From contig NZ_NULG01000139.1 of the NCBI RefSeq assembly GCF_002577195.1, positions 1-35,200 on the forward strand: DNA of 35,200 nt. The letters run 5' to 3'. The notes beneath the pieces are model-generated. The model was not told the DNA's origin. It saw only the letters and a program-made list of their open reading frames with translations, and did no database searches. Position 1 is the stretch's first letter. Each line of letters begins with the position of its first letter. The stretch comes from Bacillus sp. AFS041924. GTDB lineage: Bacteria > Bacillota > Bacilli > Bacillales > Bacillaceae_G. Shown here one piece after another: positions 18,103 through 26,291 of this stretch. The translations under genes were made by a program, and so were the position numbers.

Positions 18103-19611
18103 ATGGTGTCAAAGGGTGGTCCTCAGTTATTTTTGCAAACATTTAATTTGGTAATCGGCTTTATGGTATGGGTCATTATTTCTTCATTAATGCCTTTTAT
18201 ACAAAATGATATTTCCATCAGTCCCAATGAACTTGCTTTGGTCACTGCAGTTCCAGTCATTTTAGGATCATTAATGAGGGTCCCTATTGGATACTGGACA
18301 AATCGATATGGAGCAAAAAAAATATTCTTTATTAGCTTGCTCATTCTAATCTTTCCAATCTATTTTATCAGTATTGCAAATTCAGTAATGGATTTAATAT
18401 TAGGTGGATTACTTTTAGGAATAGGCGGTGCAATCTTTTCTGTTGGTGTTACTTCTTTACCAAAATATTATCCAAAAGAGCGACATGGATTTATAAATGG
18501 GATTTACGGAGCTGGTAATATAGGAACCGCTATCACTTCATTCGTAGCACCTGTTTTAGCAAGTTCAATCGGATGGAGAAATACTGTCAAATCATATATA
18601 GTTTTACTTATCTTTTTTGCTATTTTGACATTTTTCTTTGGAGATAAAAATGAGAAAAAAGTTTCAACTTCCCTATCTCAACAAATTAAAGGAGTTTATC
18701 GAAACTATAAACTCTGGTTATTATGTTTGTTTTATTTTATTACATTTGGAGCTTTTGTAGCTTTTACGGTATATTTACCATCTTTTCTAGTAAATCATTT
18801 TCATTTAGAAAAAGTGGATGCCGGATTTCGTACAGCAGGATTTATTGTGTTAGCAACTCTACTTAGACCTGTAGGTGGATGGTTAGGAGATAAATTTAAT
18901 CCTTTTATGATTTTAGTAGTGGTATTCAGTGGATTAACTTTTTCTGGTTTCTTACTCTCATTTACACTTTCATTACCTATTTATACAGTTGGCTGTCTAT
19001 TAGTTGCCTTTTGTGCAGGGCTTGGAAATGGAACGATTTTTAAACTTGTTCCTTTATATTTTTCAAAACAAGCTGGGATAGTGAATGGAATCGTTGCAGC
19101 AATGGGCGGAATTGGTGGTTTTTTTCCACCATTAGTATTAACAACACTATTTAATCTTACTGGACATAATGCAATAGGATTTATGGCGCTATCTGAATTT
19201 TCGTTAGCAAGTTTAATTTGTGTCATCTGGTTATTTTATCAAGATAAATTAACAATATCTGAACGTATAATCGATGGTACTGTCGAAGGAATTATGTTAA
19301 CTGATTTGAAAGGGGTCATTCAAAAAATAAATCCGGCTTTTTCATCTGTAACCGGATATTCTAACGCAGAAATTCTTGGTAAAACGCCTACTGTTCTCCA
19401 ATCTGGTATACACGATCCTACTTTTTATAACAAGATGTGGGATGATATAAAAATGAATGGTTTTTGGCAAGGAGAAATTTGGAATAAAAGAAAAAATCGA
19501 GAGGTTTATCTAGAATTACTTACAATTAGTGCGATAAAAGACGATAATGATAACATAACTAACTACGTTGGAATGTTTAATGAGATAAATGCTAATTCTA
19601 AGAAAGTTTAA
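18103..19611 (+). CDS. NarK/NasA-family nitrate/nitrite transporter with C-terminal PAS domain
   Basis: 502 residues. Residues 1 to about 383 form a 12-helix major facilitator of the nitrate/nitrite porter family. The substrate-binding arginines are in GSLMRVPIGYW and LLRPVGGWLGD, and the two nitrate signatures are GAGNIGTAI and AMGGIGGFFPP. From residue 387 a complete PAS/PAC module follows (IDGTVEGIMLTDLKGVIQKI, NPAFSSVTGYSNAEILGKTP, then GFWQGEIWNKRKN and YVGMFNEIN). Porters of this family normally end after helix 12, so transport may be controlled by a small ligand or redox cue bound at the PAS domain. ATG at 18103 follows an AGGTAGG site. It has a perfect Fnr box upstream and is convergent with the nitrate reductase operon. 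Nitrate/nitrite is by far the likeliest substrate. Confidence 0.92.
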   Translation: MVSKGGPQLFLQTFNLVIGFMVWVIISSLMPFIQNDISISPNELALVTAVPVILGSLMRVPIGYWTNRYGAKKIFFISLLILIFPIYFISIANSVMDLILGGLLLGIGGAIFSVGVTSLPKYYPKERHGFINGIYGAGNIGTAITSFVAPVLASSIGWRNTVKSYIVLLIFFAILTFFFGDKNEKKVSTSLSQQIKGVYRNYKLWLLCLFYFITFGAFVAFTVYLPSFLVNHFHLEKVDAGFRTAGFIVLATLLRPVGGWLGDKFNPFMILVVVFSGLTFSGFLLSFTLSLPIYTVGCLLVAFCAGLGNGTIFKLVPLYFSKQAGIVNGIVAAMGGIGGFFPPLVLTTLFNLTGHNAIGFMALSEFSLASLICVIWLFYQDKLTISERIIDGTVEGIMLTDLKGVIQKINPAFSSVTGYSNAEILGKTPTVLQSGIHDPTFYNKMWDDIKMNGFWQGEIWNKRKNREVYLELLTISAIKDDNDNITNYVGMFNEINANSKKV

Positions 19612-19632
19612 GTATATAATTTAGTCTATAAA

Positions 19633-19669
19633 AAAAAGAACAGGTTCAATTTTAGAACCTGTTCTTTTT
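19633..19669. terminator. Shared bidirectional terminator
   Basis: A 15-bp stem AAAAAGAACAGGTTC (19633-19647) with GAACCTGTTCTTTTT (19655-19669). It lies between the convergent transporter gene and the nitrate reductase operon and suits both. Confidence 0.92.
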
Positions 19670-19695
19670 AATCTATCAATGTTTAATATTATACT

Positions 19696-20061
19696 TTACT
19701 CAGATACGATGTCCTGTCTATGCTCTGATATTTTTCGAATAACTCGTTCCATGTGCTCTTCTTCAATCTCATGTTTTTGCATTGCATTTTGTAAATGGTT
19801 AATAATCGAATCGAAGTGAGAATGCTCTGTGTTTATCCCTTGATGTGCATTAGCAATTGTTCGGCCATTATATTGATTTGGTCCACCAAAAGCATAACTT
19901 AAGAAATTAGTTTGATGTTCTCTTTGTTTTTCCATATCGATATTCTTAAAAAAATGGTTTAGTGATTCATCATTCATTACATTTTGATAAAAATCATCTA
20001 CCATTTGACCAATCTTTTCTTTCCCACCAATGTGATCATAAATATTGTTTTGAGGTTCCAT
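19696..20061 (-). CDS. Group I truncated hemoglobin
   Basis: 121 residues, the right size for a 2/2 globin. It starts YDHIGGKEKIGQMVDDFYQN, with the distal Tyr B10 in DDFYQNV. The E-helix follows (FLSYAFGGPNQYNG), then the proximal-His region AHQGINTEHSHFDSII. It binds heme and O2/NO; related proteins convert NO to nitrate or shuttle electrons. It is the last gene of the nitrate reductase operon, 14 nt after the small membrane protein, and ATG at 20061 follows AAAGGAG. The position suggests scavenging of NO formed as a by-product of nitrate/nitrite reduction. That role is inferred from context. Confidence 0.92.
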   Translation of the reverse strand: MEPQNNIYDHIGGKEKIGQMVDDFYQNVMNDESLNHFFKNIDMEKQREHQTNFLSYAFGGPNQYNGRTIANAHQGINTEHSHFDSIINHLQNAMQKHEIEEEHMERVIRKISEHRQDIVSE

Positions 20062-20075
20062 ATGATTAATCTCCT

Positions 20076-20270
20076 TTATTCATGACTAACCTCATCCGTT
20101 TTCCGGAAAAAGATATAAGTAATGATTGAACAAACAAATATAAATCCCAATGCTAAAAAATAATAAAATAATTCGTGATAATGACCCGCTAAAAATTCTT
20201 CTACCATGAATTGAATAAAAATAATTTGCACTGCGAGCAATGCCATGAAAATCCACCATGCCATCCTCAT
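20076..20270 (-). CDS. Small two-helix membrane protein of the nitrate reductase operon
   Basis: 64 residues from ATG 20270, which follows GGTGGAG by 9 nt and sits one base after the stop of the Rieske gene. An upstream in-frame GTG at 20285 falls inside that ribosome site. There are two transmembrane helices (about 3-24 and 34-54: WWIFMALLAVQIIFIQFMVE and LFYYFLALGFIFVCSIITYI) and a charged tail (FRKTDEVSHE). A His pair (GHYHELFYY) lies in the loop. I recognise no family. The tight placement suggests a small subunit that stabilises the membrane module or holds the Rieske anchor. Confidence 0.75.
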   Translation of the reverse strand: MRMAWWIFMALLAVQIIFIQFMVEEFLAGHYHELFYYFLALGFIFVCSIITYIFFRKTDEVSHE

Positions 20271-20271
20271 T

Positions 20272-20781
20272 TTACATTTCTCCACCTTTCATTCCAATAG
20301 CGTATAAACCATCGTTTCTTTTTTCCAAAAGGATTGATGGTAATGAACGTTGAGGTGGACCCGCTAGTACAGAACCATCATAAACTGAGAAAAACCCATT
20401 GTGACATGGACAAGCCATTTTATTAGAAGCTTTATCGTAATATACAGGGCATTGAAGATGAGTACATTTAATATGATAGGCTCTGTATTCATCTTCAGAT
20501 ATTCGAATAAGTAATGCTGGATCTTTTTCATCAACGTAAGTAAAAGGTTTACTATCACCGATATTTAATTCTTCTATTCCAGCGATTTTCATTGCTTTTT
20601 GAGAAGTTTTTTCTTCTTTTTTTAAAGCATGACCTACTAAAGGAATCGAGGATAGAAACATGGTACCGATTAAACCTAAACTTGCTCCAATAAACCCTCT
20701 TCGATTCATATCTAACTCTTTATCTCTACTTATGTTAAATGTAAGTTTTTGCAAAAATTGATCAAATTTCTTCATTTTCAT
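20272..20781 (-). CDS. Rieske [2Fe-2S] protein, bc1-type, Tat-like anchor
   Basis: 169 residues. The N-terminal anchor (about 25-50) carries a twin-arginine-like motif, NRRGFIGASLGLIGTMF, suggesting folded export and anchoring on the outer face. The cluster ligands are complete: Cys106 and His108 in CTHLQC, and Cys124 and His127 in CPCHNGF. The extra Cys111 and Cys126 can form the disulfide typical of cytochrome bc1/b6f Rieske proteins. The GPPQRSL loop completes the cluster-binding fold. This is the quinol-oxidising type rather than the dioxygenase or NasE type. Its ATG overlaps the ferredoxin subunit's stop by four bases. Its role is probably to take electrons from quinol for the membrane cytochrome and reductase. 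Confidence 0.92.
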   Translation of the reverse strand: MKMKKFDQFLQKLTFNISRDKELDMNRRGFIGASLGLIGTMFLSSIPLVGHALKKEEKTSQKAMKIAGIEELNIGDSKPFTYVDEKDPALLIRISEDEYRAYHIKCTHLQCPVYYDKASNKMACPCHNGFFSVYDGSVLAGPPQRSLPSILLEKRNDGLYAIGMKGGEM

Positions 20782-21341
20782 TCACCTTGCGTATCATAGT
20801 AGCCATATTTATTAGTTTTAGTATCTGGGATACCAATTACTGTCCTTGTTTGAATAAGTGTGCCTCCGAAGTTCCATTCAAATTGAACTGGCTTCGTAGA
20901 GTTTTTCTTAACTTCCTCTTCTTCTAGAAATTGTATTGTGTCTGTAGGGCATACACTTACACACATAGGAGGACGTCCTTTGGATGTACGGTCATAACAT
21001 AAATCACATTTATACATTAGTTTTTTTGCATCATCAACACGTGGAATCCCAAACGGACATGCATAAGTACAGTTTTTACAGCCTATACATTTTTCATGTG
21101 AAGCAGATAATACTGTTCCATCAGCAGTCAAACTAATCGCTTGCACAGGACATGATTCAGCACAAGCTGGCGTGTAACAGTGCATGCAAGGTGTTGGTGA
21201 AGTTGCTACAGTCTCACCAGGCATTAATTCGTCTACAAACATTCTTGATAAATGATCGTGTCCGCTGCATTCTTCACAGCCGATCATACATGCACGACAC
21301 CCGATACATCTTTCAAAGTCAATGTATAATACTTTTGTCAT
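20778..21341 (-). CDS. Four-cluster [4Fe-4S] electron-transfer subunit (DmsB/NrfC/FdnH type)
   Basis: 187 residues with four cysteine clusters: CIGCRACMIGCEEC, then CMHCYTPACAESCP, CIGCKNCTYACPFG and CDLCYDRTSKGRPPMCVSVCP. This is the standard arrangement of the beta subunit of membrane molybdoenzymes. It would carry electrons from the membrane subunit to the [4Fe-4S] cluster of the catalytic subunit, on the cytoplasmic side since neither has an export signal. ATG at 21341 follows AAAGGAG and overlaps the catalytic-subunit stop (ATGA). The stop overlaps the Rieske start in the same way. Confidence 0.93.
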   Translation of the reverse strand: MTKVLYIDFERCIGCRACMIGCEECSGHDHLSRMFVDELMPGETVATSPTPCMHCYTPACAESCPVQAISLTADGTVLSASHEKCIGCKNCTYACPFGIPRVDDAKKLMYKCDLCYDRTSKGRPPMCVSVCPTDTIQFLEEEEVKKNSTKPVQFEWNFGGTLIQTRTVIGIPDTKTNKYGYYDTQGE

Positions 21342-23494
21342 TGCGCACTCCTTTGATCCAATTTCTCAATACGTATTGAACATACCTTAAACTCAGGTAT
21401 TTTCGATTTCGGATCTAATGCTGGATTTGTTAAGTGATTAATAGCCATTGTTTTTCCCCAATGATATGGAACAAAGAAAGTATCTGGCCTAATTATTTTT
21501 GTTATTTTTGCTGGAACCGTTAATTCACCTCGGCGACTGACGAGCTTCACTGGTTCTCCATTATTTATGTTTAGTTTTCTAGCTGTTTCAGGATTTATTT
21601 CGACATAAGGTTCAGGACAAAACTTTGATAAAGCTTCAATTCTTCTTGTTTGGTTCCCACTTAAATAATGGAACACCACTCGACCTGTTGTTAGGATGTA
21701 TGGAAACTCTTCATCAGGTTTTTCATTTGGTCCTTTGTATTCAATTGCAAGTAATCGAGCTTTACCATCTGGAAATCCAAATTTTAAGTCCTCAAATATT
21801 CTCGGCGTACCTTGGTGCTCTTCAGTTGGACATGGCCAAAATACACCATTCATTTTTTCAAGCTTTTCATAAGTAATTCCATAATAATCTGATTTACCAC
21901 CACGACTAGCAAGTCGTAATTCATTAAAAATATCTTCGGAAGAATTATATTTAAAATACTGTCCCCTTCCAAGTCGATCTGCTATTTCGCAGATGATTTC
22001 CCAATCACGCTTTGCTTGACCAGGAGTATGGTCTATTCCTTTTAGAAGAACTACACGCCCCTCCACATTTGTTGTAGTACCAGTATCTTCTATCCAAACA
22101 GATGATGGTAACACGACATCTGCAAGCTCTGCTGATTCAGAAAGAAAAATATCAATTGCGACAAAGAAATCTAGTTTTTCAAGATATTTTTTTACATTTC
22201 CAACAGTTGGGGCTGATACCATTGGATTACTACAAACCAAAAGTAGTCCTTTTACTTCTTCTCCTAATGAAGTTAATAATTCAAAGGCTGACATACCTGG
22301 TCCAGGAATTTCTGATTCATCAACACCCCAAACACCTGCAATATATTTTCTAGCTTCTGGATCCGTAATTTTTCGGTAGCCTGGTAATTGATCTGCTTTT
22401 TGGCCATGTTCTCTGCCCCCTTGACCATTTCCTTGACCTGTAAAAGTTGCAAATCCTGAACCCTTTCTTCCAATTTTTCCAGTTAGAAGGCAAAGATTTA
22501 CATAATTTGAAACTGTATCGGTACCATTTGAATGCTGCTCAATTCCTCGTGCAAACATGACCATGCCATTTTTCGCTTGTCCAAAAAGTTTTGCTGCTTC
22601 AATGATTTTTTCAGTAGCTACCCCTGTTATGTCTGAAACCCTTTCAGGTGTAAAGGACTCTGTTAATTGCTTCAATTCTTCAAATCCATTTGTATGATTT
22701 TGAATAAAGTTCTCATCGATCATATTATCTTTGATTAATAGATGGATGAGACCATTCACAAGTGCAACATCCGTTCCGGGTCTTACATCCAAATGAACAT
22801 CTGAAACTAAAGCAGTTTTCGTTTGTCTAGGATCTACAACGATTAATTTCGCACCTCGATCTCTAGCACCCCAAATATATGGCATTGAAAGTGGATGACA
22901 TTCAGCCGTATTTGAACCTGCAATTAAAAGGACATCTGCAGATTTAATATCTGACCACGGATTGGTTGAACCTCGATCAATCCCAACGCTCTGATTAAAT
23001 CCTACTGCAGCAGCTGACATACAATATCTACCGTTGTAATCTATATTTTTTGTCCCAAGTCCAATTCTAGCGAATTTACCCATTAAGTAGCATTTCTCAT
23101 TCGTCATCGAAGAACCACTATAAACGCCAAAAGCATCTTTTCCGTATTTCCCTTGTATCTCCTGGATTTTAGAAACGATTAAGTCGATCGCTTCTTCCCA
23201 AGTAGATTCTACTAATTCACCATTTTTTCGAATCAATGGATTTACTATTCTATCACCATGCTCTGCTTGACGATATGCAGAAACTCCCTTGGGACAAAGT
23301 CTACCACCGTTCATCGGGAAATCGTATCTTGGTTCTACACCAATAACTTTTTTTGTTTCTTTTTCAACTCGTATATTCATACCGCACTGCATACCACAAA
23401 AACAACAGTGTGTAGCGATATTTTCTTCACCTTCTCTAAGTATAGGTTCATAAGCTCTTTGAGAATATTCGGCGTTCTGGGGGTGTCCCATCAT
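21338..23494 (-). CDS. Molybdopterin nitrate reductase catalytic subunit (NasC/NarB type)
   Basis: 718 residues. The N-terminal [4Fe-4S] domain has Cys30, Cys33, Cys37 and Cys67 (CCFCGMQC ... RLCPKG). The molybdenum ligand is very likely Cys158 in NGRYCMSAAAVG, as in the Nas/Nap group. The FTGQGNGQGGREHGQKADQ region and the C-terminal molydopterin-dinucleotide domain (YILTTGRVVFHYLSGNQTRR) also fit assimilatory NasC/NarB enzymes. Length matches B. subtilis NasC. No Tat signal is present (MMGHPQNAEYSQRAYEP), so the enzyme should be cytoplasmic. In B. subtilis, NasC is fed by the flavoprotein NasB. Here the partners are a membrane cytochrome, a four-cluster protein and a Rieske protein, pointing to quinol as donor. 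A formate dehydrogenase is the main alternative but fits the Mo-ligand region less well. Confidence 0.88.
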   Translation of the reverse strand: MMGHPQNAEYSQRAYEPILREGEENIATHCCFCGMQCGMNIRVEKETKKVIGVEPRYDFPMNGGRLCPKGVSAYRQAEHGDRIVNPLIRKNGELVESTWEEAIDLIVSKIQEIQGKYGKDAFGVYSGSSMTNEKCYLMGKFARIGLGTKNIDYNGRYCMSAAAVGFNQSVGIDRGSTNPWSDIKSADVLLIAGSNTAECHPLSMPYIWGARDRGAKLIVVDPRQTKTALVSDVHLDVRPGTDVALVNGLIHLLIKDNMIDENFIQNHTNGFEELKQLTESFTPERVSDITGVATEKIIEAAKLFGQAKNGMVMFARGIEQHSNGTDTVSNYVNLCLLTGKIGRKGSGFATFTGQGNGQGGREHGQKADQLPGYRKITDPEARKYIAGVWGVDESEIPGPGMSAFELLTSLGEEVKGLLLVCSNPMVSAPTVGNVKKYLEKLDFFVAIDIFLSESAELADVVLPSSVWIEDTGTTTNVEGRVVLLKGIDHTPGQAKRDWEIICEIADRLGRGQYFKYNSSEDIFNELRLASRGGKSDYYGITYEKLEKMNGVFWPCPTEEHQGTPRIFEDLKFGFPDGKARLLAIEYKGPNEKPDEEFPYILTTGRVVFHYLSGNQTRRIEALSKFCPEPYVEINPETARKLNINNGEPVKLVSRRGELTVPAKITKIIRPDTFFVPYHWGKTMAINHLTNPALDPKSKIPEFKVCSIRIEKLDQRSAQ

Positions 23495-24612
23495 TTTTCC
23501 CCTCCTTCATGATTCATTGTTAAACCGTTTTGTCCATTCGTAGCCACAATTACATTCGCTTCACCAAAATGAATAGGTGAACCAAAAGCTGCTAAGCGAT
23601 GTGTCACTCTACGACACTCAGAACATAGATCAGACATATGAAAATTAGAATTTTCGATTAGTACTGATAAACGTCTTTTACTTAATGCAAGTTGTACATC
23701 TTTAATTTGTGTCCCTGTGGCATACTCTCTACCACATCTAGAACATGGTTTTTGCTCCTCAAGAGAATGGTAAGCTGGAATAACGACAGCTAAAAAACGT
23801 AGTGGCAAATGCCAAAACTTCCCAAATGGAAAGTACAATAAAAAAATAATGACTGCAATTTGGTGTGCCAAACCTATTCCAACATAAAAAGTACCTTTCA
23901 TAAAATAAGCAGATACTGTTAGAAGAGATCCAGTTACTGAAATCGTTATTAATAATAATAGAGGAAAAAAATCATATACTTTCGATTGCTCTACTAACTT
24001 CTTTTCTTCCTTATATCTACGGTACATCGCCATCAGACAGCCAATAATAACCGCTATTCCTGCCCAATTTAGCCCATGGTAAATTAAAAAAGCTAAAGTT
24101 GAATCGACAGGCATTTTAAAAACTGGAATTCCAAACATAACAATTTGGTATGTACGAGAAGCAACTAATTCGAAATGTAGCCATCCGAATACTAATGAAA
24201 ATGTAATCGCAAATGAGATCATTACTCCCCATGAAATTGACATGTGTTGAACCCATCGATATAAAGAACGGTGGGAAAGGAATTTCTGAACCCCGATATT
24301 TTGAAATAATGTTCCAAATAAAAATTTCCAACCTCTCGGGCTTATAAACATCCTTATTCCTTGTTGCCATAAACGACGAGTTGGTGGTCTCATTGTCCAT
24401 GCAGTTATACGGATCGTCATTAGTAGAAAACATAAAATACTAGCCCATAAATAACCGTATAATGCCATATCAAAATAACCAAAAGCTTCTGTGCCAATAT
24501 ACACCGATAGAAATAGTAGTACTAAGACAATAAAGGCATTCCTTGCTGCTTTCGATGCAAATGCACCAGATGAAATCGTATAAGACTGGTATTCCCGAGA
24601 ATCATTTTCCAT
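23491..24612 (-). CDS. NarI/DsrM-like membrane cytochrome b subunit with C-terminal Cys pairs
   Basis: About 373 residues from ATG 24612, which follows GGAG by about 8 nt; an ATG at 24645 has no site. Six transmembrane helices span about 25-285. His residues that could bind two hemes lie in helices: WVQHMSISWG, IYHGLNWAG and GLAHQIAVII, with GWLHFELV and FGKFWHLPLRF nearby. FFPLLLLITISVTGSLL and FPFGKFWHLPLRF are typical of the NarI/HdrE/DsrM family of quinol-oxidising b-type subunits. The cytoplasmic tail has two Cys pairs (CSRCGREYATG and CSECRR), possibly a zinc or iron site docking the Fe-S subunit. It is the first gene of the operon, and its stop overlaps the catalytic-subunit start (ATGA). 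Confidence 0.82.
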   Translation of the reverse strand: MENDSREYQSYTISSGAFASKAARNAFIVLVLLFLSVYIGTEAFGYFDMALYGYLWASILCFLLMTIRITAWTMRPPTRRLWQQGIRMFISPRGWKFLFGTLFQNIGVQKFLSHRSLYRWVQHMSISWGVMISFAITFSLVFGWLHFELVASRTYQIVMFGIPVFKMPVDSTLAFLIYHGLNWAGIAVIIGCLMAMYRRYKEEKKLVEQSKVYDFFPLLLLITISVTGSLLTVSAYFMKGTFYVGIGLAHQIAVIIFLLYFPFGKFWHLPLRFLAVVIPAYHSLEEQKPCSRCGREYATGTQIKDVQLALSKRRLSVLIENSNFHMSDLCSECRRVTHRLAAFGSPIHFGEANVIVATNGQNGLTMNHEGGEK

Positions 24613-24766
24613 TTTTTCCACTCCATGTATATTTTTAATAAACATATTCTTTGCTGATTCATTTAAAATATTCCTTTTATTTCTAAATTTGGCTATAAAT
24701 TAAAGATTACTTGTTAATACTTTAGAGGTTGTTAAATCGTTAAAATTCTGAAAGGTGCTGGAAAAA

Positions 24767-25498
24767 TTGACTACATATTTATCGATTGTGAGTGGTAAAG
24801 GTGGAGTAGGTAAGTCTACGGTGGCGGCTAATTTAGCAGTATCATTAGCAAATCAAGGAAAAAAAGTTGGCTTAATTGATGCAGATATTTATGGATTTAG
24901 CATCCCTAGTATTATGGAAGTCAGAGTAGAACCACAAACAATCAATGAGAGGATACAACCAATAGAGAAACTTGGAGTTAAACTAATGTCTTCAGGTTTT
25001 TTAAGAACTGATAATCAACCGATTATCATGCGAGGACCAATGCTTGGAAGAGTAATCAGAACTTTCTTTCAGGAAGTTGATTGGGGAGAAACAGATTACT
25101 TATTATTTGATTTACCTCCGGGAACTGGCGATATACCTTTAGATTTAAATGATTTAGTCAAGGATATAATGGAAATTGTTGTTACAACCCCCCACGAAAC
25201 AGCATCAGAGGTTGCATTCAGAGCGGGTGCGATGACATCAAGAACTGGAAACAAAATCTTAGGTATCGTGGAAAATATGGCCTATATTCAATGTGGTGAT
25301 TGTAACAACCAAATTAATCTCTTTGGTCAAAACGGAGGGGACATTCTAGCTCAAAGCTTAGCAAGTCAAGTTCTTGTTCAATTTCCAGTACAAAGACCAG
25401 GAGCAAATTCCCCGGCACTTGGAATTTATCATGAAGATTCATTAATGGGACAAAAATATAATGAACTAGCTAATACAATCATAGAATTAACCTCATAA
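24767..25498 (+). CDS. Mrp/NBP35-family Fe-S carrier ATPase
   Basis: About 243 residues. The start is taken as TTG at 24767, 9 nt after AAAGGTG; a GTG at 24755 overlaps that site. The deviant Walker A motif SGKGGVGKSTVAANLAVSLA is followed by IDADIYGFSIP, FDLPPGTGD and the bridging-cluster motif CGDC (YIQCGDCNNQINLFG). Proteins of this ApbC/Mrp/Ind1 type bind a [4Fe-4S] cluster between monomers and load it into target enzymes. The N-terminal DUF59 domain seen in housekeeping Mrp/SalA proteins is missing. It lies divergently 154 bp from an operon rich in Fe-S proteins, which suggests a dedicated maturation factor (inference). Confidence 0.88.
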   Translation: MTTYLSIVSGKGGVGKSTVAANLAVSLANQGKKVGLIDADIYGFSIPSIMEVRVEPQTINERIQPIEKLGVKLMSSGFLRTDNQPIIMRGPMLGRVIRTFFQEVDWGETDYLLFDLPPGTGDIPLDLNDLVKDIMEIVVTTPHETASEVAFRAGAMTSRTGNKILGIVENMAYIQCGDCNNQINLFGQNGGDILAQSLASQVLVQFPVQRPGANSPALGIYHEDSLMGQKYNELANTIIELTS

Positions 25499-25525
25499 TT
25501 AAGGTAATTATTAAATTTTAGTTAG

Positions 25526-25569
25526 ATTATAGTATTAGGTGTGAGCTACTAAATACCTAGTACTATAAT
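25526..25569 (+). terminator. Terminator of the Mrp gene
   Basis: Stem ATTATAGTATTAGGT (25526-25540) with ACCTAGTACTATAAT (25555-25569), one mismatch, followed by TTTTTTT. Confidence 0.9.
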
Positions 25570-25607
25570 TTTTTTGATTTACATAATGGCTCTTTAAATA
25601 AAAACAA

Positions 25608-25635
25608 AAAGACAACCACTATTGTGATTGTCTTT
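25608..25635 (-). terminator. Terminator of the 80-residue protein gene
   Basis: Imperfect stem AAAGACAACCAC / GTGATTGTCTTT (25608-25635), followed on the minus strand by TTGTTTTTATTT. Confidence 0.8.
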
Positions 25636-25639
25636 AATT

Positions 25640-25882
25640 TTATGCCATCGAAAGTCTAGTAAATTTAGTCATTCTTTTTTTTACTAGTACTTCTTTATTA
25701 TCATTATCCAAAAGGTAAATATTTACATAATCAGGATTAATGACCTTTCCGTATCTAAGTTCACCGTCACGTTTACGAACAGATAAATGCTTCATTAATG
25801 TCTTCCAAGTTACGCAATTAAAATAGTTTTTGCCAATACACTGCTCATCCTTATAACTATATACCATATAAGTTTTCGACAA
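25640..25882 (-). CDS. Hypothetical small soluble protein
   Basis: 80 residues, basic and soluble. It begins MSKTYMVYSYKDEQCIGKNY and ends VLVKKRMTKFTRLSMA. The start is TTG at 25882, about 10 nt after AAGGAG; no better start exists. The alternating hydrophobic pattern (PDYVNIYLLDNDNKEVLV) suggests a small beta-rich fold. I recognise no family. It has its own terminator and no operon partner. Confidence 0.65.
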   Translation of the reverse strand: MSKTYMVYSYKDEQCIGKNYFNCVTWKTLMKHLSVRKRDGELRYGKVINPDYVNIYLLDNDNKEVLVKKRMTKFTRLSMA

Positions 25883-26291
25883 TTGGTTTCACTCCTTAGT
25901 CTTAAAATAATTAATCTGTCCAAACGATTGAAAATTCTATATTTTTATTTCGGGCATCTGTAGTCTAATTCTGATTATACGTTTGCTGAATGATGATTGT
26001 TTTGATAATAGAAGATATTGTATTGATTACATAAAAATAATATCATTATTTTAATATAATATCTGTGTCTAATTTGTGAAAAAATAATTATCATTTAATA
26101 ACATTTTTTTACGCACAAAAAAACATTAAAAACCTATTCTTACCAATAAGTTTTTTAATGCTTTTATTTATCCTCCAATTTGAGACATCTCAATTACTCA
26201 TTTTCATTCTTCAATAATTTTGTTTGAATATTCAGTTTTTTTACTGGCATAAAAAAATATATAAATGAACTACTGTTTTCTATACCAAATT
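25883..26291. other. Non-coding gap before the repeat array
   Basis: No gene is seen. It contains a hairpin at 26124-26160 and AT-rich stretches only. Confidence 0.5.
26124..26160. terminator. Hairpin, possible bidirectional terminator
   Basis: CATTAAAAACCTATT pairs with AATAAGTTTTTTAATG, with one unpaired base. T-rich or A-rich runs flank both sides. No gene clearly ends here on either strand; transcripts across the neighbouring repeat array could be its target. Confidence 0.5.

Noticed and set aside
21338-23494. Selenocysteine formate dehydrogenase
   Set aside because: The metal-ligand position is an ordinary Cys codon within NGRYCMSAAA, a nitrate-reductase-type context; no in-frame TGA occurs.
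24613-24645. Upstream start of the cytochrome b gene
   Set aside because: The first ATG has no ribosome site, and GGAGTGG lies in front of the ATG at 24612.
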